From Sipunculus nudus (taxonomy: Eukaryota > Annelida > Sipuncula > Golfingiida > Sipunculidae), in assembly GCA_026874595.1 (NCBI GenBank), contig CM049316.1, forward strand, positions 11,088,839 through 11,152,838: a DNA stretch of 64,000 nt, given 5' to 3'. This document shows, piece after piece, positions 62,548 through 64,000 of the stretch. The notes under the pieces were generated by a model. It saw only the letters and a program-made list of their open reading frames with translations. It was not told the DNA's origin and ran no database searches. Each line of letters opens with the position of its first letter. Position 1 is the first letter of the stretch. The translations under genes were made by a program, and so were the position numbers.

Positions 62548-62770
62548 CCCTCTATTCTGATGTTACTGGATTTCATACATAGCCATGTCCAATTAGTCAA
62601 TAGCATTGCAGGACAAAATAACTTACTATCCAAGATATTATTATTAAGTAAAACAAATTTTATTATACGTCCATTAAATCATTCCGCAAAAAAACATTGG
62701 GTTATAAAGGCAGGGAATCTTTGTTTTAATATTGTGTTCTTTATTTGTTAATATTGGATGGCGTTTTCTG

Positions 62771-64000
62771 ATTATATTTCTTAACTGTGCCTTAGTCGAT
62801 TTATTCTTTTATTTATTATTCAAATATTTTTTTTAAATATAGTTTTTCAGTAATACTTAGTAGTGAGTTATATCCACAGTTTTAGCGTTTCGATATTATG
62901 CCTGTTGGAACCACCACAAAGTACAATGTATTCAAATTCTAAGCAACATCTAGCTAAAATACACTAAAATATGTACCAATATATTGAATGAACGAATGTT
63001 CAACGGAAGTTTCAGGAACTGACACTAGCTCATTCATTTTAATCGAAGTTAGAGAATAATTTCATAAATATGATGTAATTTATGAAATATAGCCCTTTAG
63101 GATATGTCAGTTCAAATCTTTTTATATATCTCGCCATTAAACCATAGCAACCAGGTTTAGAGGTGTAGTTGTGATTTTTTAGCAGGTTGTGTATGCATTT
63201 ATTGTATTGGCAATTGAAGGTGTTGTGCTATCTTGTGTGCTAATTACTTATTCATATGCCAGGCATTCTATTTTACAAATAACACCATTAGACGACAAAG
63301 AAAATATTGCCCATAATTTATATATACTACTGCTTCGAGATGACATTTTACAGGGTAAAAATAACGCCTATTTTAATATATTTTATAATCACATATAAAT
63401 TACATGTACGGTGTAATGTCAGTGTATGCAAGTCACTTTGCTCTCTCGAACCAGCAATGACATGCCAGACAGTAATGACGTTCATATCGGCCTATATTCA
63501 ACGGGCAATAATAAAAGCCCAACTTGTACGTACTCGCATACCCTGGTTTGTCATAGGAAGAAATAGCACATGTAGAATTCGTTGCTCCCTAACACCAATG
63601 CAGCTTATTTATTGGGTCGATTTAAGCTACACATTGAGTGCAAACCCTGTGTTTTCATGTCTAAGTAATATAATCTCGAAAAACTTTAAGGCTTTCACAT
63701 ATATTATTGTTAATAAACCATGATCAGTATTCTTCCCTCCGAGTTATAACAATGCATAAGCTATAATCAATTAATGCAATTATCAACAACTGTTGCGATT
63801 GCTATTAACTGGCTTCTAATGAAGCCAACAAATTATTCCATTTAAGATTATTCTTGTTCTTGTTAGGTATATGTAGTTGTGGGTACCGTTGCGCCATCAT
63901 GTCAGTGCGGAGACAGAGATAGTTATATAAACGACCGTTTCCGTGAATCACGTTTTCATGGACAGTCTGCTGCGTTTCAGCGATTTATCGTCAATGGCGG
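62771..64000. other. Unassigned stretch at the right edge
   Basis: Mostly AT-rich. A 138-codon frame at 63307-63723 begins within a compositional hydrophobic stretch and has no recognised domain. AATCACGTTTTCATGGACAG (63946) closely matches 44012 in F, so another module may begin or resume here. Confidence 0.4.

Larger units (their letters stand above)
57040..62770 (+). repeat. Duplicated module H
   Basis: Pairs in order with G (blocks listed there). H is longer because of the MITE at 60126-60682, an unmatched stretch of about 1.2 kb within 57970-59830, and the small palindromic tandem at 62514-62547. Frames such as 60303-60596 (inside the MITE) and 62560-62751 are not kept in G. Confidence 0.75.

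Noticed and set aside
63307..63723. 138-codon frame as a membrane protein gene
   Set aside because: Hydrophobicity follows base composition; no clear start context, domain or copy.
1..64000. About 110 open frames of 60-138 codons on both strands taken as genes
   Set aside because: Frequency and length fit AT-rich random sequence; most are hydrophobic by composition, overlap repeats, or are not open in sister modules.

Overview
This window looks like gene-poor nuclear DNA from an animal, most likely a bivalve or related mollusc. It is AT-rich, has many long (AT)n tracts, several MITE-like DNA transposons, a tRNA-derived SINE, and a tandem array whose layout (about 165-bp core repeats, then an ACGG-rich microsatellite, then a short hairpin end) fits the 'pearl' elements known from oysters and other bivalves. 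I recognise no complete protein gene, rRNA, tRNA, operon or CRISPR. The open frames of 60-138 codons are what random AT-rich DNA gives, and many lie in repeats. I list a few possible exons and GC-richer islands at low confidence.

The main structure is not a gene. Reading the window against itself, most of it is made of at least eight diverged, same-strand copies of a multi-kilobase module: A (1-5540), B (about 9840-17480), C (19140-23400), D (25570-31190), E (36960-40080), F (40080-44100), a partial copy with its q block at 45270-45860, G (48300-52400) and H (57040-62770). No copy keeps a shared reading frame. Blocks recur in the same order but are diverged and broken by insertions and deletions, as expected of an old tandem duplication cluster or a long non-coding array.

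Because the modules are paralogous, several transposon insertions can be read against an unoccupied sister copy: a pearl-like array in A, a 385-bp insertion and a foldback element in B, a hAT-like element and a SINE in C, and a Harbinger-like MITE in H. Two Tigger/pogo-like elements (13721-14656 and 31529-32341) sit in TA-rich DNA. Between D and E is a repeat-dense zone (31190-36510) with two inverted copies of a 21-bp palindromic minisatellite, a second satellite-like array and a dispersed repeat.

The stretches between modules (5541-9839, 17481-19139, 23401-25569, 44101-45269, 52401-57039, 62771-64000) hold the few exon-like signals, mainly 8344-8445 (+) and 54193-54350 (-), plus unassigned AT-rich sequence. 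All homology statements come from reading by eye; no alignment was run, and module edges are approximate to 100 bp or more.
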